From: Gyrodactylus bullatarudis
Taxonomy: Eukaryota; Platyhelminthes; Monogenea; Gyrodactylidea; Gyrodactylidae
Reading direction: 5' to 3'
NCBI GenBank assembly: GCA_012064415.1
Contig: SSNU01000038.1
Coordinates: 32,569-96,568 of the forward strand
DNA: 64,000 bases
Shown here piece after piece: positions 33,938 to 44,228 of this stretch (its first letter is position 1; every line of letters starts with the position of its first letter). The notes beneath the pieces are model-generated. The model worked only from the letters and a program-made list of their open reading frames with translations, was not told the origin of the DNA and searched no databases. The translations under genes were made by a program, and so were the position numbers.

Positions 33938-35732
33938 TTAATCGTCATCAGCACCTTTAGGGTCTCTTGGCTTGGGTCCACCAGCTGGTTTAGCCATAAT
34001 AAGCTGGAAAATAAATTGTTATAAATAATTTCATAATTTTATTTTTAAAAATAACTCACTTGATCAACTCTGAGAACGGTGCAGGCAGCAGAACAGGAGA
34101 ATTTGATAGCCCACTCTTTGACAGCCATAATATCAACAATATTATTCTTCAAAGCATCGCCAATTTCAGGTTCTTTGCCGGTTAAAGTGATAATTCCAGT
34201 ATTGATCTCTCCAGCATGATGCTTGGAAGATAATTGAGCTAAAACTTCTGTAGCTTTAAGACCACCATTCTCAGCCAAGGATTTTGGAATGATTTCCATG
34301 GCTTTAGCATACTCCCTAATGGCATACTGTTCAAGGGATGGAATTTTGTCAGCGTAGTCCATGAGTTTTCTGTATAGCTCGACTTCGAAAGCACCACCTC
34401 CAGCAACAAGTTTATTACATCTAGTGAGGCACTTGAAAGCATTAATGCCATCATCAATGCATCTTTCAATGTCATCCATCATTGATTCTGTGCTACCCCG
34501 AAGTACGATAGTAGCAATAGATGACTCTGATTGGGGCTCTTCAAGGACAACAATTTTTGTATCGGCAATATAATCACACTTTATTTGACCAATATAGCCC
34601 ATTTCCTCGGGTGTTGGACAAGAAAGACCAGGTAATGGAACGGCTCCAGTAATTTGACAAACTCGACGAATGTCAAATTTACTAGGCAAGCGGACAATCA
34701 TCAGGTTAGCTTTATTTGCATAGTGGAGAGCTAATTCGCCTACTTTACCACCAGTGATGACGACCTTTACACCAGCAGCGACTAGTTCATTAACTTTTTT
34801 TTCCATTTGCTCTTCCTCGCCTTTGGTCAGATTACCTAATTCAGTAGCAGTGTTTATGAGAACAGTGCCTTTAGTTTCTGTTTGCAAAGAGTCAAATGGG
34901 CAGGAGTAGACGACAACCTTAGCTTTGGAAGCTGATTTAATGGTTCCTTCAGCTTCACGATGGAAAACCATTCCTTTAACCATGTGAGATTGATATACAC
35001 CGGCACCAATTACTTTGACTACACGAATATTATCAACATTGAAGTGTTTGGCGACAGGCAGAACGTAAACTATAATTTTCAAATAATAGAATCTTTAGAA
35101 AGGAATTTTAGTCAAAATAATGAAAAATTAAAACTAACTGCAAGCTTTGGTGACAAGGTCTGCTAAAAAGTCCGCATAATCAACTTGTTTACTACTGATA
35201 GCTGTCTTGACAACTTTCAGAACTTGAGAGTAGTCACGAATATCAGCTATTCTCTCAACAACCATTTGATCCAACACTTCAAGTGCATAAGTCGATGCCA
35301 ATTCAAAACCCTCAGAAATTTGAGCAACAGACAATCCCATTCTTAATAATTCACTAGCATGGTGTAGAAGAGAGCCAGCAATTTGAAATACAAGATTTGT
35401 ACCATCTCCGACTTCTTGTTCCTGTTGTTCTGTGGCCATTACAAACAATTTGGCTGCTGGATGAGCAACTTCAAGCTCTTTGAGAATGGTAGCAACATCT
35501 TTGGTGACAAATTGTTTACCGATATGATTAATAACGATCTTGGACTGACCGTGGGGTCCATAAGTAGTTCTTGTAGTTTTTGTGAGCGCAATGCAAGCTT
35601 CGATACTACGAAAAACTGTTTCTTCTAAGCCTTCATAGTGCTAATGCAAAGTTAAAACTATTTAAAACATACTCTTGCACCATCTTTAAGCATAGATGCA
35701 TAGCCTGGAGCTTTGGGAATATGTAATGCCAT
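33938..35732 (-). CDS. CCT8: T-complex protein 1 subunit theta (chaperonin CCT8)
   Basis: CCT8 is one of eight subunits of the cytosolic chaperonin that folds actin and tubulin. Exons are 35673-35732, 35139-35640, 34060-35069 and 33938-34003. Introns are 32, 69 and 56 bp, all GT-AG. The spliced protein is 545 aa, against 548 in human. Visible landmarks are the start MALHIPKAPGYASMLKDGAR, TRTTYGPHGQSKIVINH, the ATPase GDGTN loop with EQEVGDGTNLVFQIAGSLL, HFNVDNIRV, YSCPFDSLQTETKGTVLI, STIVLRGST-type SIATIVLRGSTESMMDD, LVAGGGAFEVEL and the end CTVLRVDQLIMAKPAGGPKP. No damage is seen. It lies divergently 141 bp from the RRM gene. Confidence 0.97.
35641..35672 (-). other. CCT8: 32-bp intron in CCT8
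   Basis: Starts GTATGTTTTA and ends TTTGCATTAG, between the codons for KDGAR and HYEGLEE. The flanking protein sequence is aligned with other CCT8 proteins, so the intron is certain although very short. Confidence 0.88.
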
Positions 35733-35873
35733 TATCTAACCGTATCTAATAACACATGTAATAATGAATTCAGCGCGCGTTATCTGGAACTTTCTTTTTC
35801 TTAAATACTAATAAATCATGTTAATTTTATTTAGTCAAGTGAAATAATTGAAAGTTTAACGTGTTTGAATAAT
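35733..35873. promoter_or_regulatory. Bidirectional promoter region between CCT8 and the RRM gene
   Basis: Only 141 bp separate the two divergent start codons. The middle holds CAGCGCGCGTTATCTGG, a GC-rich island in AT-rich DNA that could be a factor site. No TATA box is evident in either direction. That both housekeeping-type genes share this spacer is inferred from position. Confidence 0.5.
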
Positions 35874-36863
35874 ATGGCTATTCTTACCAAGAGAAAAAGA
35901 TCTCTTGAAGAAGATGACATCACAGAAGCGAAGAAAGTAAAACCTGTGCTAGAAAATAATGAAGATAATTTTCAACCTACCAAAGAAGAAGAAAATATAT
36001 TAGCTAGAATTAACGAACGTCTTCTCTCCCGTAACAAGCGTATGTTGAGAATCCAACCAGTTCCTAAACATTGTCCACAATCTCTACTTTTGGATTTATG
36101 TCCTACAGCATATGCTGTACAATTTCCGAATCTTAATACTGCCAGATTTGCATTCCTCATATTTCGTAATGAAAAACAACTTCTTTCTGCCCAAGCGAAG
36201 CTGGATCAAATGAAACTCAACGATAAGGATATCAAGACCAGAAGAGCTCTTGAAAAGTTTAATGAGGATCTAATTACCCTTAATCGTTTCGACATGAAAA
36301 CGTTGCAGGTTTTAGATCTTCCTGAGGGGACTACTAAATTTGATTTGGGAAAATTATTCCCTAAAGCCATCGACCTGGAAATTACCAAAAGAACAGATGG
36401 TAAAATTAGCACGTTAGTCATTTTTATTATTCCAAATATTAGCATTAAAATTTAATATTTCTCAATCCCATCCAGATCGTGTCAATTAAAGTACAAGAAT
36501 CCTGAAGAATGTCTCGAAGATTTTACTAAACATGAATCGTCATCCATAAGAGATCGTCCAATATACGTCAATTATGTTATTAAGTCTCTAAGCAAAAAGA
36601 GACCGGAAAAAAATAGCTCCAAGACAGTTAAGGATCTAAAAGAAATGCAAAAGGACGATCAAAATTCAACGACTGATGAAAGTGATGAAGAGTCTTGTGA
36701 AACAAAAAAGAATTCTATGGATATTGATGGAGATGACTCAGTGACGTCTAAGAAGAAAAAGTCAAAGGCTGCTGTCAACATTAAACAACCATATCAGAAA
36801 AGGCCTAAAGGTACTGCTAGCAACTCAGTGAAAATTAAGAAAAATAAATTTAAAAAGAAGTGA
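35874..36863 (+). CDS. RRM-like, lysine-rich nuclear RNA-binding protein
   Basis: Two exons, 35874-36412 and 36476-36863 (63-bp GT-AG intron), encode 308 aa. The start is the ATG at 35874; the upstream frame begins with TTG. A basic/acidic N-terminus carries KRKRSLEEDDITEAKKVK, a likely nuclear signal. Two RRM-like folds follow: residues about 65-110 (LLLDLCPTAYAVQFP, ARFAFLIFRNEKQ) and about 140-205 (LQVLDLPEGTTKFDLGKLF, KYKNPEECLEDF, DRPIYVNYVIK). The C-terminal third is acidic then strongly lysine-rich (TSKKKKSKAAVNIK, KIKKNKFKKK), as in nucleolar proteins such as nucleolin. I cannot name the orthologue. A polyadenylation signal AATAAA lies at 36889-36894. Confidence 0.85.
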
Positions 36864-36888
36864 TAAAAAGGTTGTCCTCTAACTGTTG

Positions 36889-36894
36889 AATAAA
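36889..36894 (+). terminator. Polyadenylation signal AATAAA of the RRM gene
   Basis: Canonical hexamer 26 bp after the stop codon. Confidence 0.6.
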
Positions 36895-37853
36895 TAATCA
36901 TTTTCAAAAATAATTTAGTATTAGCTACTAGCAGTAATTTTAGGCTAAAATTAATTTAGCTAAATTTGAATATAAGATAAGTTCATTGAAAATACACGAA
37001 TAAAATAGCACAGGTAAACTTGGCAAGAGACTGAATATTTAACGTTAAACTTGAGAAAAAACTTGAAATTTTGATCACTTTTCTGAATTTTTTAATCAGC
37101 ATAAAAACGTTTGTGATGAATACAAATAGAACCATAGTATTCTGAAAATTTATCCTTTTATCAGAGATACAGTGGGTGCCGCCAGTTCTTTATTTTTTGG
37201 AATATATCAGCTAACAAAATATAATTATATTACATGTGACTACTAATAAGTAAATTTCCCAACATTTTATTTTTATAATGATTACTGAAAATTGCATTTT
37301 TTTACATTGGAATTTTGGTTATTTCACTTTTGTGATAAGCCTTTTTCATAAATTTTGCTTACATTTCCCAAACTACACCCTAGCCTTTTAGATAGGAAAA
37401 TTCTGAGCATAAACAGTGAACTCTTTAGTAATTTTACACAAAAAAGACCAACTCGATAGAAAATAATCGACCCTCTACTAAATAAGCATGTTAAGAAGTA
37501 ACTCCATTTACTTAAACTTTTTTCGCCGCAGAACTCAAAGGACCTCATATTTAGGTTCTTTATAGTTAAATCTAACATATTTGAACGTTTCAAATCAATA
37601 GGTGACGGTTTTAAGTGTATTTTATAATTCAGTAATAAAATTTATACCATTCGATTGAGAATCATAAATTATACGTTTTCACTATAAGTTTTTTGGAAAA
37701 AAACGTTAAAGAAAAAATTAGTGGCTCTCTAAAATCGATTTCCAGTTATATCCGCTAACATTTGATTTCTTAAAAATCATCCACATTATGTTTTTTTCAA
37801 ATAGAATAAAGCTTGGAAAATTCAGAATTTTCAATGTATTAAAATAAACTTGA

Positions 37854-38128
37854 TTAAAATTTTTCAGAGCAATCAGCAATTGAGATTTGAACCTGATCAT
37901 GAGTTGTTCCAAGAGGAATCTTCTCAACTTGGCAATCGGCAAAGCAACCAGGTTGACATGTTCTAACATCTGCAAGAAGGTTAAACATGGCTCTTCTTCA
38001 CTCGTACATACAGAATAATACCAACCTTGGCTGCTTAATTTTATAATTTTTCCAATGGAAACTCTGTATGCATTATCTAAGCAAGCATGATCACATTGAT
38101 TATAGCAATCACTTTTAACGTTCCACAT
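37854..38128 (-). pseudogene. Broken paralogue of the triple C-x3-C-x3-C secreted protein
   Basis: Minus-strand translation gives DCYNQCDHACLDNAYRVSIG and SSQGWYYSVCTSEEEPCL. After a frame change caused by a deletion of about a dozen bases, it continues DVRTCQPGCFADCQVEKIPL, ending in DHDQ-like QVQISIADC and a stop at 37854-37856. Each piece aligns with the intact gene at 39834-40343, for example DVRTCQSGCYADCQIEKIPL. The signal peptide and first cysteine cluster are missing. The truncation point lies next to a fragment of the Mutator-like element (38182 onward). The two genes are inverted relative to each other, 1.7 kb apart. Confidence 0.85.
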
Positions 38129-38181
38129 GCTGCTCTCCAAGACTACCTGATAGTCTTAAGACTATCGAGAGTAACAAGATT

Positions 38182-39015
38182 AACGGTAACATATATCCTC
38201 TGGCCACACCTAATACTAAATTACAAATTGTAGCCTACAATAATCATTGATTTATAATTCTGAGAGTCATGCTAGATTTGAGAATAAAACAAAGTTTTTT
38301 GTTAATCAATGATTTATAATTGAGTAAATTTAGAAATCATTATTGCTTGATAATCTTCTGCACAACCTAATGGTGGACTTTCTAAAAGATCAATAAGGCT
38401 GAAGTTTTTCATGATAGGATTTTTAGATTTCGAGAATAATTTATTTATTCAAATACTCATGTGAATTTTGGCCTGAATTTGTACATTTTTCATTATAGAA
38501 ATATTTGCTGAAATAAAATAAATTTCAAGGGATGTCACCACTATATTTTTCGCCAATTTTAATGACCAATTAGGGAAGGAATTTACTATAAATGTCGAAG
38601 AACTTCCTGCAGAAACAAAAATGAAATTAGTATTAGCGATCTCTCTTGTCTACCTGTACTTTTTCTATAGCCTTTTTATGTTCTTTACACCTAATTTCAA
38701 AATTTCTTTCTGTACGACCTATGCACGACTTTTCCCATGAGCAAGTTATTTTATAAACACCTTGAATAAACACCTAGGCCTAATTTATTTTTTTCAGTCA
38801 AAAAATTTCCTATTTTATTAGATAACCTAAAAATAGTCTTTATGTGGAAAATTGAAAAATTTAAATTTATTGACTATCACGAAGTGGCACAATCCAAAAT
38901 TTGAAAGTTCAACTTTTTCTTGAAAACACTAGATTCCTCTCTACCTTCACTACCCAATTCGAATTCTTTGTCAAATGCTGATCTCGAATACCTGCATTTA
39001 ACTGCTTCAAATCTT
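38182..39015. mobile_element. Partial copy of the Mutator-like element, itself interrupted
   Basis: 38182-38398 matches 41642-41860 almost exactly (AACGGTAACATATATCCTCT, CTGGCCACACCTAATACTAA). After a 535-bp insertion (38399-38933) the match resumes at 38934 with TTCCTCTCTACCTTCACTAC to about 39015, corresponding to 41861-41955, the 3' end of the transposase frame. The copy begins exactly where the 106-bp terminal repeat of the complete element stops, so it has no terminal repeat. Confidence 0.8.
38655..38763 (-). pseudogene. GIY-YIG endonuclease relic of a Penelope-like element
   Basis: Minus-strand translation reads GVYKITCSWEKSCIGRTERN then FEIRCKEHKKAIE, clearly related to the GIY-YIG module at 8730-9287. 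It lies within the 535-bp segment inserted into the Mutator-like fragment (38399-38933), so it records a Penelope-like insertion into an older transposon. Confidence 0.75.
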
Positions 39016-39269
39016 TGAAATCGATAAAAATTTTGAGCTCAAAAGTTAAAAAAGTGAAAATTTGGTGCATTTTCGAAATTCGAAAAACGACCTAATTTTG
39101 TTCAGAATGAATTTTTTCGGAAATTTAAAATAATTTCCCAACTTATTGCCCTATATTATTATTATGTCAAAGAACATTCTTTACTGTTAGATAAAAATAA
39201 ACGTACATTTTCATATACGGAAATATTCATCAATTAAAATATTAACAAAAGAATTATATTTTCTAGAGA

Positions 39270-39302
39270 TATGTACATTTCGCCAGGTCTCGTCAGTCTC
39301 AA
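39270..39302 (-). repeat. CTGACGAGACCTGGCGAAAT motif, second site
   Basis: Minus-strand core shared with 18733-18775 and 54640-54680. CCAGG and CCTGG blocks flank it. Confidence 0.45.
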
Positions 39303-39833
39303 TTCCTGGTTCAATATTTAATAAAAATTTATTGCAGTGATATGTCTATGAATGAATCTTCTCTTGAGTAATTCCAATTCATGAAAAACCAAAAAACTTT
39401 TCTATTATTCAGGTAGAAAAGGAAAATTAAAAATCTCTATAAAATATAATTCTTTTGTTAATATTTTAATTCTTTACTGTGTCAATCATGGATCTATGGG
39501 ATAGTAATGGTTTGAAATAACAATCGACATTTATCGAAAATTCAAGGATAACCGTATTTTTTTCTCGCTTATGAAAAAAGATTACTATATAATATATATC
39601 ATTAGAATTAAAATGAGTTATTTATTTTATACTGAAATTAGCGAATTTCGATTCTCGGCCTAGTTAAAAAAAAAACTTTTAGCATTCAAATTCAACCAGT
39701 CTGAAATTCTGTAGAATGAATAGTAAGATGAAGGAATCAGATCCATCGATTATGAGAAATAATTAGTTAATTATCAATTAGTGAAAAATTCATCATAAAT
39801 ACAGATATATTCCCTGTTGTAAAATTGAAAAAA

Positions 39834-40343
39834 ATGAAATTAATAGTATCTGTAATCTCTACTCTTTTAGTGTTGGCTCAAGGCTGTTCAAGAAATGCAT
39901 TTTTCGATTTTCAAATGAGTGAAATGGGCTGGCAAGGAAAAACATTTGAGCAAGCAAAAGCTGACGCTGTTGCAGCACTTGCAAAATGTCCTGTCAGTTG
40001 CTACAACACTTGCTTGAGTACTCGTATCCAAGCTCTTACAGAATACATGCAAATGTGGGGCATTGACATGGACTGCTATAATGAATGTGATTATGATTGC
40101 TTGGACGATGCATACTTTACCTACTATCATAAGATTGAAAAAATAGACAGCAATGGCAGGTACTATTTCATATGTTTGACTGAAGCAGAGCAATGTTTCA
40201 TTGACGCAAGAACTACTCTTCTTGCAGATGTTAGAACATGTCAGTCTGGTTGTTATGCTGATTGTCAAATTGAGAAGATTCCTCTTGGAAGAACTCACGA
40301 TCAGGTTCAAATCTCAATTTCAGATTGCATGCAAAAATGTTAA
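39834..40343 (+). CDS. Secreted protein with three C-x3-C-x3-C clusters
   Basis: The start is the ATG at 39834, since the open frame upstream begins with TTG. The product is 169 aa. A signal peptide (MKLIVSVISTLLVLAQGC) is followed by three evenly spaced clusters: CPVSCYNTC, CYNECDYDC and CQSGCYADC, each C-x3-C-x3-C, plus single cysteines at ICLTEAEQC and at the end (SDCMQKC). Between clusters the sequence is helical with RIQALTEYMQMW and ARTTLLADVRT. This looks like three helical-hairpin repeats held by disulphides. I know no named family with this exact layout. A relative with one and a half clusters is at 51639-51974 and a broken copy at 37854-38128. A polyadenylation signal AATAAA sits at 40361-40366. 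It could be an extracellular or venom-like peptide, but function is unknown. Confidence 0.8.
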   Translation: MKLIVSVISTLLVLAQGCSRNAFFDFQMSEMGWQGKTFEQAKADAVAALAKCPVSCYNTCLSTRIQALTEYMQMWGIDMDCYNECDYDCLDDAYFTYYHKIEKIDSNGRYYFICLTEAEQCFIDARTTLLADVRTCQSGCYADCQIEKIPLGRTHDQVQISISDCMQKC

Positions 40344-40360
40344 TTGATTTGAATTGATTG

Positions 40361-40366
40361 AATAAA
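40361..40366 (+). terminator. Polyadenylation signal AATAAA
   Basis: It lies 17 bp after the stop of the secreted-protein gene. Confidence 0.6.
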
Positions 40367-40929
40367 TGAATGAAGCTCTTATAGAATACAAAAGCAATTT
40401 CTTTTCTGGTAAAGTTTTCGATCTCTTTCGTTAAATTGGTTCCATTGTTTCACTCTAGAGTGAAAAACGAGAAAATACTTAATTTTTTCAATCTGCTGCT
40501 TAAGAAGTCATTTTTTCTAAAATTTAAACCCTTATTTTAAGCCATCTTGGCTAATTTTCAAATAAATTTTTCGTTTCTGATTTAACAATTCAGAAAGCAA
40601 GGAAATTTTCCTGTGTGATTTTTATCTCCACATTCTGCTTATTTTCATTAATGCATTTGGTATTGCAAAAAACAATTCCTTATTAATAATAATAAGTTAT
40701 TATATAGAATTATTGTTATTTTTTAACTTCTCCCCATCTAACCCCTTAATTTTTTATCAAAAAATTAAAAAAAACTGCTGATTTCAAAATATGTAATGAC
40801 CCAGTGCAATCTGCTCTCGATAGTTTATTCAGAAATAATAATTTCAATTTTGAACTGTTCTATTCCCTCATCACTAAATCATCTCGAACTAAAGTTGGTT
40901 GATTTTCACGAAAATCTCCTTTTTTTCAT

Positions 40930-41110
40930 TTAAAATTCGTACATGTAAAAGATTTTTTGGAATCCGTTTCATGTTGCTCACTTTCACGATTTGAAGGAAA
41001 AAATTTTGAAAAAAAATATTTTCATGAAAAATATGGTCGTTGTTCAATTTTCGATTCGGCACTACAATCCCATTTTTTCGAACTTCTAACTTGAAATTTT
41101 AATTGATTTG
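40930..41110. repeat. Foldback-family copy
   Basis: Contains GAATCCGTTTCATGTTGCTC, TTTGAAGGAAAAAATTTTG and the core TTTGAAAGTGAGAC, matching half of the family. Confidence 0.6.
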
Positions 41111-41528
41111 AAAGTGAGACTGTGGTCAAAATTTTAATGAAATTTCGCCCTATTAAATGTTTTTTATCATCCCATTTTGATTAATTCTGTGAGAGAATTA
41201 AACTTAAATCTCTCTTCTTTTAGCTATGGTGACGGAAGGGTTATAGCAACACTTAAAAACTTATAAGATACATTTCAATTTTTAATTATAAGGTGAACAA
41301 ATTTATATTACATTCTCTTAAAAATTCGTTTTCAAGGTGAAAAACTTCCTTGATACTTTCAAAATTAATCACAACTTCTATCTTCTTAAAGATTCCCTTG
41401 AGTCCATGGGGCTCTATATTAATAGAGATAAATGTGGTCTCCCTACAACCCTCTTAGAATCAATTCTACTTCCTGGGGAAGTTTTTCTCCTTAACTTTGT
41501 GTATTGGTTTGAGTATATCGAATGGACT

Positions 41529-41537
41529 TAAAATTAA
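41529..41537. repeat. Left 9-bp target-site duplication of the Mutator-like element
   Basis: TAAAATTAA at 41529-41537 is repeated exactly at 43125-43133, directly outside the two terminal inverted repeats. Confidence 0.9.
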
Positions 41538-41851
41538 GAGATAATTACAAAAGGCAAACAATTTTTTTATTTTTATCAAAAGGCAAACAATAGATCTAAT
41601 AAAAGGCAAATAATGTATACGTGATTTTTCAAAACCCAAACAACGGTAACATATATATCCTCTGGCCACACCTAATACTAAATTACAAATTGTAGCCTAC
41701 AATAATCATTGATTTATAATTCTGAGAGTCATGCTAGATTTGAGAATAAAACAAAGTTTTTTGTTAATCAATGATTTATAATTGAGTAAATTTAGAAATC
41801 ATTATTGCTTGATAATCTTCTGCACAACCTAATGGTGGACTTTCTAAAAGA

Positions 41852-42635
41852 TCAATAAGGTTCCTCTCTACCTTCACTACCCAATTCGAATTCTTTATCT
41901 AATGTTGGCTTTGAATATCTGCATTTAGCTGCTTCAAATCTTTGAAATCGATAAAAAAAATTTGTCTCTAAATTTTCCTCTTTCAAGTCGTCTATATCGC
42001 AAAAATTAAAATCATTTTCGTATGCTTTTATCATTGTTGATCTCTTGTAAAAATCATCAATAAAATTGTAAACATCTTGCTTTTTCAGAAGTATACATGC
42101 TATAAGATGAGAGCAAGAGTACCCATTATACAAGTAAAAATTACAGCTGCATGAAAATTTTTCATAGTCAACAATTTTGTATATGATATTAGATGAATTT
42201 TTTCCAACTCGAAATACTCCAGTTTTATCAGTTTTTTTTACTTTGAGTTTACTGGCTTCTTGAAAAATTGGATCAAGCTTCATAGTGAATTGATTTGAAT
42301 ATAAACTTGTCTCTTTCTTGTGAATTGAATATCTCTCTTTGAATTTATCGTACAATTCATCGATATATCGGTAATGGAAATCAAATGGATGAAGTTTACG
42401 TAAATATTGCATCGAAGCATTTGTTGACTCAGCAATATTGGAGGTTAACTGACCGTAACGACACCTTCCTCTAGCGAAATCGACCCAATTCTTTGCTGGA
42501 ATGTATTCATAAACTTCTTCGTGCTTCTCTTTTAATTGATTCATGTGAGTGGAAAAATCTTCTTCATTGGTTGATCTAGCAGCCCTGAAAATCTCACGAT
42601 TGCAATCGAACTTGAACTTAACTTTTATATTTTTG
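41852..42635 (-). CDS. MULE transposase, C-terminal part with SWIM zinc finger
   Basis: The frame continues into the assembly gap at 42635. From there it reads NREIFRAARSTNEEDFSTHM, KHEEVYEYIPAKNWVDFARG, then RYGQLTSNIAESTNASM, the 'W..a......R.g..TsNi.Es.N' block after the DDE core of Mutator transposases. A SWIM zinc finger CSCNFYLYNGYSCSHLIA (C-x-C-xn-C-x-H) follows at about 140 residues from the end. The stop is TGA at 41852-41854. The DDE catalytic residues would be in the gap. No stop or frameshift is visible in the part that is sequenced. Confidence 0.88.
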
Positions 42636-42932
42636 NNNNNNNNNNNNNNNNNNNNNNNNNNNNNNNNNNNNNNNNNNNNNNNNNNNNNNNNNNNNNNNNN
42701 NNNNNNNNNNNNNNNNNNNNNNNNNNNNNNNNNNNNNNNNNNNNNNNNNNNNNNNNNNNNNNNNNNNNNNNNNNNNNNNNNNNNNNNNNNNNNNNNNNNN
42801 NNNNNNNNNNNNNNNNNNNNNNNNNNNNNNNNNNNNNNNNNNNNNNNNNNNNNNNNNNNNNNNNNNNNNNNNNNNNNNNNNNNNNNNNNNNNNNNNNNNN
42901 NNNNNNNNNNNNNNNNNNNNNNNNNNNNNNNN
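42636..42932. other. Assembly gap (297 N)
   Basis: Unknown bases inside the MULE. Open frames drawn across it are artefacts. Confidence 1.
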
Positions 42933-43934
42933 ATATATGTTTGTGTTTGGTAAAAAAGTTTGTGTTTAGTTAAAAAAATAATGTTAACCTTTGCCTTATG
43001 ATAATATTCGCATAGATCTTGTTTGGGTTTTGAAAAAACACGTATACATTATTTGCCTTTTATTAGATCTATTGTTTGCCTTTTGATAAAAATAAAAAAA
43101 TTGTTTGCCTTTTGTAATTATCCCTAAAATTAACCCTCTTTCAAACCAATAAATTCATGAATTTCCTCAATTTTTATATTCCCAAAGAACTCTAAAACTT
43201 AAGACTAAAAGCTTACAAAGCCCTATTTCATAGTCACTTTGAATATATTTCACCTTTAATCCCATTATTAAGTATCGAAAAATCCTTGGAGATTGAGCAT
43301 ATTTAATCTAGTTTTTTTTCTTTATCCTGACCTGGCGTCATATAATGATCGCATAGCAAACTCAGGGTTAAAACCTCTTTGGCTACGAAGATACGCTATT
43401 AATAATAGCCTATTATCGTAAAAACATTTATAAACTGAGCTCAATTATTTGAAAACTCCAGAAAAACCTAAGAAGATCTTCTTTTACAGATCACTTACTG
43501 CTTATAATATGATTATCCGATTGTAATAATTTCTCTCTAGTATTAAATCTATTATGTCACATTTCAGATCTAAACTAGACTACACTAAGAGTCTTCTTTA
43601 TTCTAACCTTCACTAATCCAAAATGTCTATTGAAAATTCTTAAAGGGCCTATTTATCATCTCTTCAATCGCTATAATAAGATCCAGACTATTTTAATTTC
43701 TTTTCATGATGCCAAAAATTCATGGAACATATATTCTAATAATTTTCTTTTTTTATTGACTCAAATTAAGCTTATATAATTATATTTTGCCCGATCCCTC
43801 AGACTACTACACCGGGTCTGTCTGTAAAATGTTATGATATTAATAACTTACTAGACTACACTGCTCCACCAGTTTTGGTGCTTGAGAAAGCACACACCCT
43901 GTTTTTGAATCTTTGAAACAATTTTATCTTATCT

Positions 43935-44228
43935 TTGGTCTCATTTTGTAGGCAGCTTGTTTTTACTGAAAATTTTATCCTCCATAACTTTCCTATTGAA
44001 TATGATAGAGACGTGATTTCTTTGGCAAATGAAACTTTAACTAATGTCTATTTCGATGAACATGCAATGACTAAGAAAAATAAGAGGGACCTAAATTTAA
44101 TTTATAGACCGAAGCCTGCATCAAAACATTCCACTACACATGAAAATCTTTTGAAGATTTCTCATTCCACTATACGTAAAGCCCCTTTGCTGATTGACTG
44201 TATTTATCATCTAACCAAAATTTGGTAG
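43935..44228 (+). CDS. Unidentified short open frame, possibly transposon-derived
   Basis: A 97-codon frame encodes NFPIEYDRDVISLANETL, KKNKRDLNLIYRPKPASKH and LIDCIYHLTKIW. It lies just beyond the LINE relic on the same strand, so it may be part of its 3' region or of another decayed element. No domain is recognised, and the first in-frame codon shown as Met may not be an ATG. Expression is doubtful. Confidence 0.25.
   Translation: MVSFCRQLVFTENFILHNFPIEYDRDVISLANETLTNVYFDEHAMTKKNKRDLNLIYRPKPASKHSTTHENLLKISHSTIRKAPLLIDCIYHLTKIW

Larger units (their letters stand above)
41538..43124 (-). mobile_element. Mutator-like (MULE) DNA transposon with 106-bp terminal repeats
   Basis: The left terminal repeat 41538-41643 starts GAGATAATTACAAAAGGCAA. 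The right one, 43019-43124, reads in reverse GGGATAATTACAAAAGGCAA. They are nearly identical over 106 bp. Each contains three iterations of an AAAAGGCAAACAAT unit, the third with AAATAAT. The 9-bp target duplication fits the 8-11 bp typical of Mutator. It encodes a SWIM-domain transposase on the minus strand. 297 unknown bases lie inside, so the true length is uncertain. Confidence 0.92.
41337..43480 (+). pseudogene. LINE-like reverse transcriptase relic split by a Mutator-like insertion
   Basis: Left of the inserted element (41337-41528) the frame reads HNFYLLKDSLESMGLYINRD followed by KCGL, like the block before the LINE motif with 'GL.iN..K'. Right of it (43134-43480) translation gives LRLKAYKALFHSHFEYISPL, IPLLSIEKSLEIEH and LASYNDRIANSGLKPLWLRR. 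The last two match the 'YksL.rphleYaspvW' and 'sYe.Rl..lgl.pLe.RR' blocks that follow the catalytic domain in CR1/L2/Jockey-like LINEs. Stops and frameshifts make it dead. The order on either side is what one continuous LINE would show. Confidence 0.65.

Noticed and set aside
42549..42953. Plus-strand open frame across the second gap
   Set aside because: Artefact of the N run. The real coding strand there is minus (MULE transposase).
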